Shown: positions 63,519-64,000 of the stretch, piece after piece
How the letters are laid out: each line of letters opens with the position of its first letter
Position numbering within the stretch: position 1 is the first letter of the stretch
Source: Streptomyces decoyicus
GTDB taxonomy: Bacteria; Actinomycetota; Actinomycetes; Streptomycetales; Streptomycetaceae
Direction of reading: 5' to 3'
Length of the DNA: 64,000 nucleotides
Assembly: GCF_019880305.1 (NCBI RefSeq)
Contig: NZ_CP082301.1
Location: 2,232,001 to 2,296,000 of the forward strand
Made by a program: the position numbers and the translations under genes
The notes under the pieces: model-generated
Database searches by the model: none
Seen by the model: only the letters and a program-made list of their open reading frames with translations
Told to the model about the DNA's origin: nothing

Positions 63519-64000
63519 GCTCCGGCCTTCCCCCGCTTGCCACCCCCGGGCGCGCCGCCCTTGGGAACCGTCAACTCCACTTCCGTGCCCTGGCCGGGGA
63601 CCGAGACCCACTCCGCGCTGCCGCCCAGATCCCGCAGCCGCCCGCGGATCGACAGGGCCACCCCCAGACGGCCCTCGCGCTCGGCGTCCGCGAGCCGGCC
63701 CTCGGGAATGCCGGGGCCGTCGTCGCGGACCGTCACGATCACCGCATGCGGTTCGTCCTCCACCAGGATCCATGCGTGGGCCTCGGCCCCCGCATGCACC
63801 CGTACATTGTCCAACGCGGCACTGACAGCGGCCGCGAGTTCGGCCGCCGCGGCGGCCGGCAGCGCGACCGGGGCGCCGGGCTCGGAGAAGGTGACGCCGG
63901 CCCCCGCGTACGGCGCGAGCAGCGCCCGGACATCGCACGGCTCGCCGGCCGACGCCGAAGCGGCCCCGGCGGGCGCCAGGGTGCCCTCGCGTCCGCCCTC
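63515..64000 (-). CDS. NarL-type sensor histidine kinase (5' part outside window)
   Basis: This is the C-terminal 161 residues; the N-terminus lies past the right edge. The visible part is the HATPase_c domain: N-box AAAVSAALDNVRVHAG, G1-box VRDDGPGIPEG, G2-like GRLGVALSIRGRLRDLGGSAEW and a VPGQGTEVELTVPKG end. The phospho-acceptor His and sensor domains are not in view, so the signal is unknown. It partners the response regulator that follows with a 4-bp overlap. Confidence 0.88.
   Translation of the reverse strand, partial: EGGREGTLAPAGAASASAGEPCDVRALLAPYAGAGVTFSEPGAPVALPAAAAAELAAAVSAALDNVRVHAGAEAHAWILVEDEPHAVIVTVRDDGPGIPEGRLADAEREGRLGVALSIRGRLRDLGGSAEWVSVPGQGTEVELTVPKGGAPGGGKRGKAGA

Overview
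The window is a stretch of high-GC actinobacterial chromosome that is almost certainly Streptomyces. The signs are the very G+C-rich third codon positions, frequent GTG starts, a complete division and cell-wall (dcw) cluster with the actinobacterial tail sepF-yggT-divIVA, a translational ileS T-box, a Trp-Trp-Trp attenuator before a fused trpE-trpG gene, and Streptomyces-type families such as SAV_6107 HEPN, Rv2175c-like and DUF3040. It reads as core chromosome. No phage, plasmid or biosynthetic cluster is visible.

Layout. 1-5.1 kb: a truncated dienelactone-hydrolase-like gene, an MscS channel, a Na+/H+ antiporter, an RluA-family pseudouridine synthase and lspA. 5.2-5.4 kb: a 209-bp MITE-like element with 23-bp perfect inverted ends. 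5.4-10.0 kb: a Lys/Ala-rich TraR/DksA zinc-finger protein, then the divergent T-box/ileS unit. 10.2-28.3 kb (minus strand): rsmH-ftsL-ftsI-murE-murF-mraY-murD-ftsW-murG-ftsQ-ftsZ-pgeF-yggS-sepF-yggT-divIVA, with several 4-bp stop/start overlaps. Neither murC nor mraZ is in the cluster. A good sigma-70-like promoter upstream of rsmH overlaps two MraZ-box-like repeats. 28.8-34.5 kb: a beta-carbonic anhydrase and a MoxR-DUF58-transglutaminase operon. 35-37.7 kb: DUF3040, a methyltransferase, a 104-bp higher-order tandem repeat and a HEPN protein. 37.9-41.8 kb: an ABC-like protein with every catalytic motif degraded, a YhgE/Pip membrane protein and a TetR regulator. 42-46.8 kb: DUF4126, a CrtI-like oxidoreductase, a membrane protein with a long Y/Q/G-rich tail, and metF. 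46.9-52 kb: thiE, an Rv2175c-like DNA-binding protein, a ferredoxin-reductase-like flavoprotein and a TPP-riboswitch-controlled thiO-thiS-thiG operon. 52-58.2 kb: a four-PASTA Ser/Thr kinase, an endonuclease IV, a sulfite-oxidase-like protein, bfr and bfd (with an iron box), and class II DAHP synthase. 58.3-64 kb: trp leader and trpEG, a D-2-hydroxyacid dehydrogenase, a phosphofructokinase and a NarL-type two-component pair cut by the window end.

The genes fall into functional groups. The dcw cluster makes lipid II and the septum. DAHP synthase and the attenuated trpEG stand back to back, so entry to the shikimate pathway and the tryptophan branch share one intergenic region. The riboswitch thi operon and thiE supply thiamine. 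Bfr and Bfd handle iron storage and release.

The points most worth following up are the degenerate ABC/YhgE/TetR unit, a Streptomyces palindromic repeat family with one copy in frame inside trpEG, the MraZ-like operator without mraZ, the MITE, and several unexplained operators and tandem repeats.
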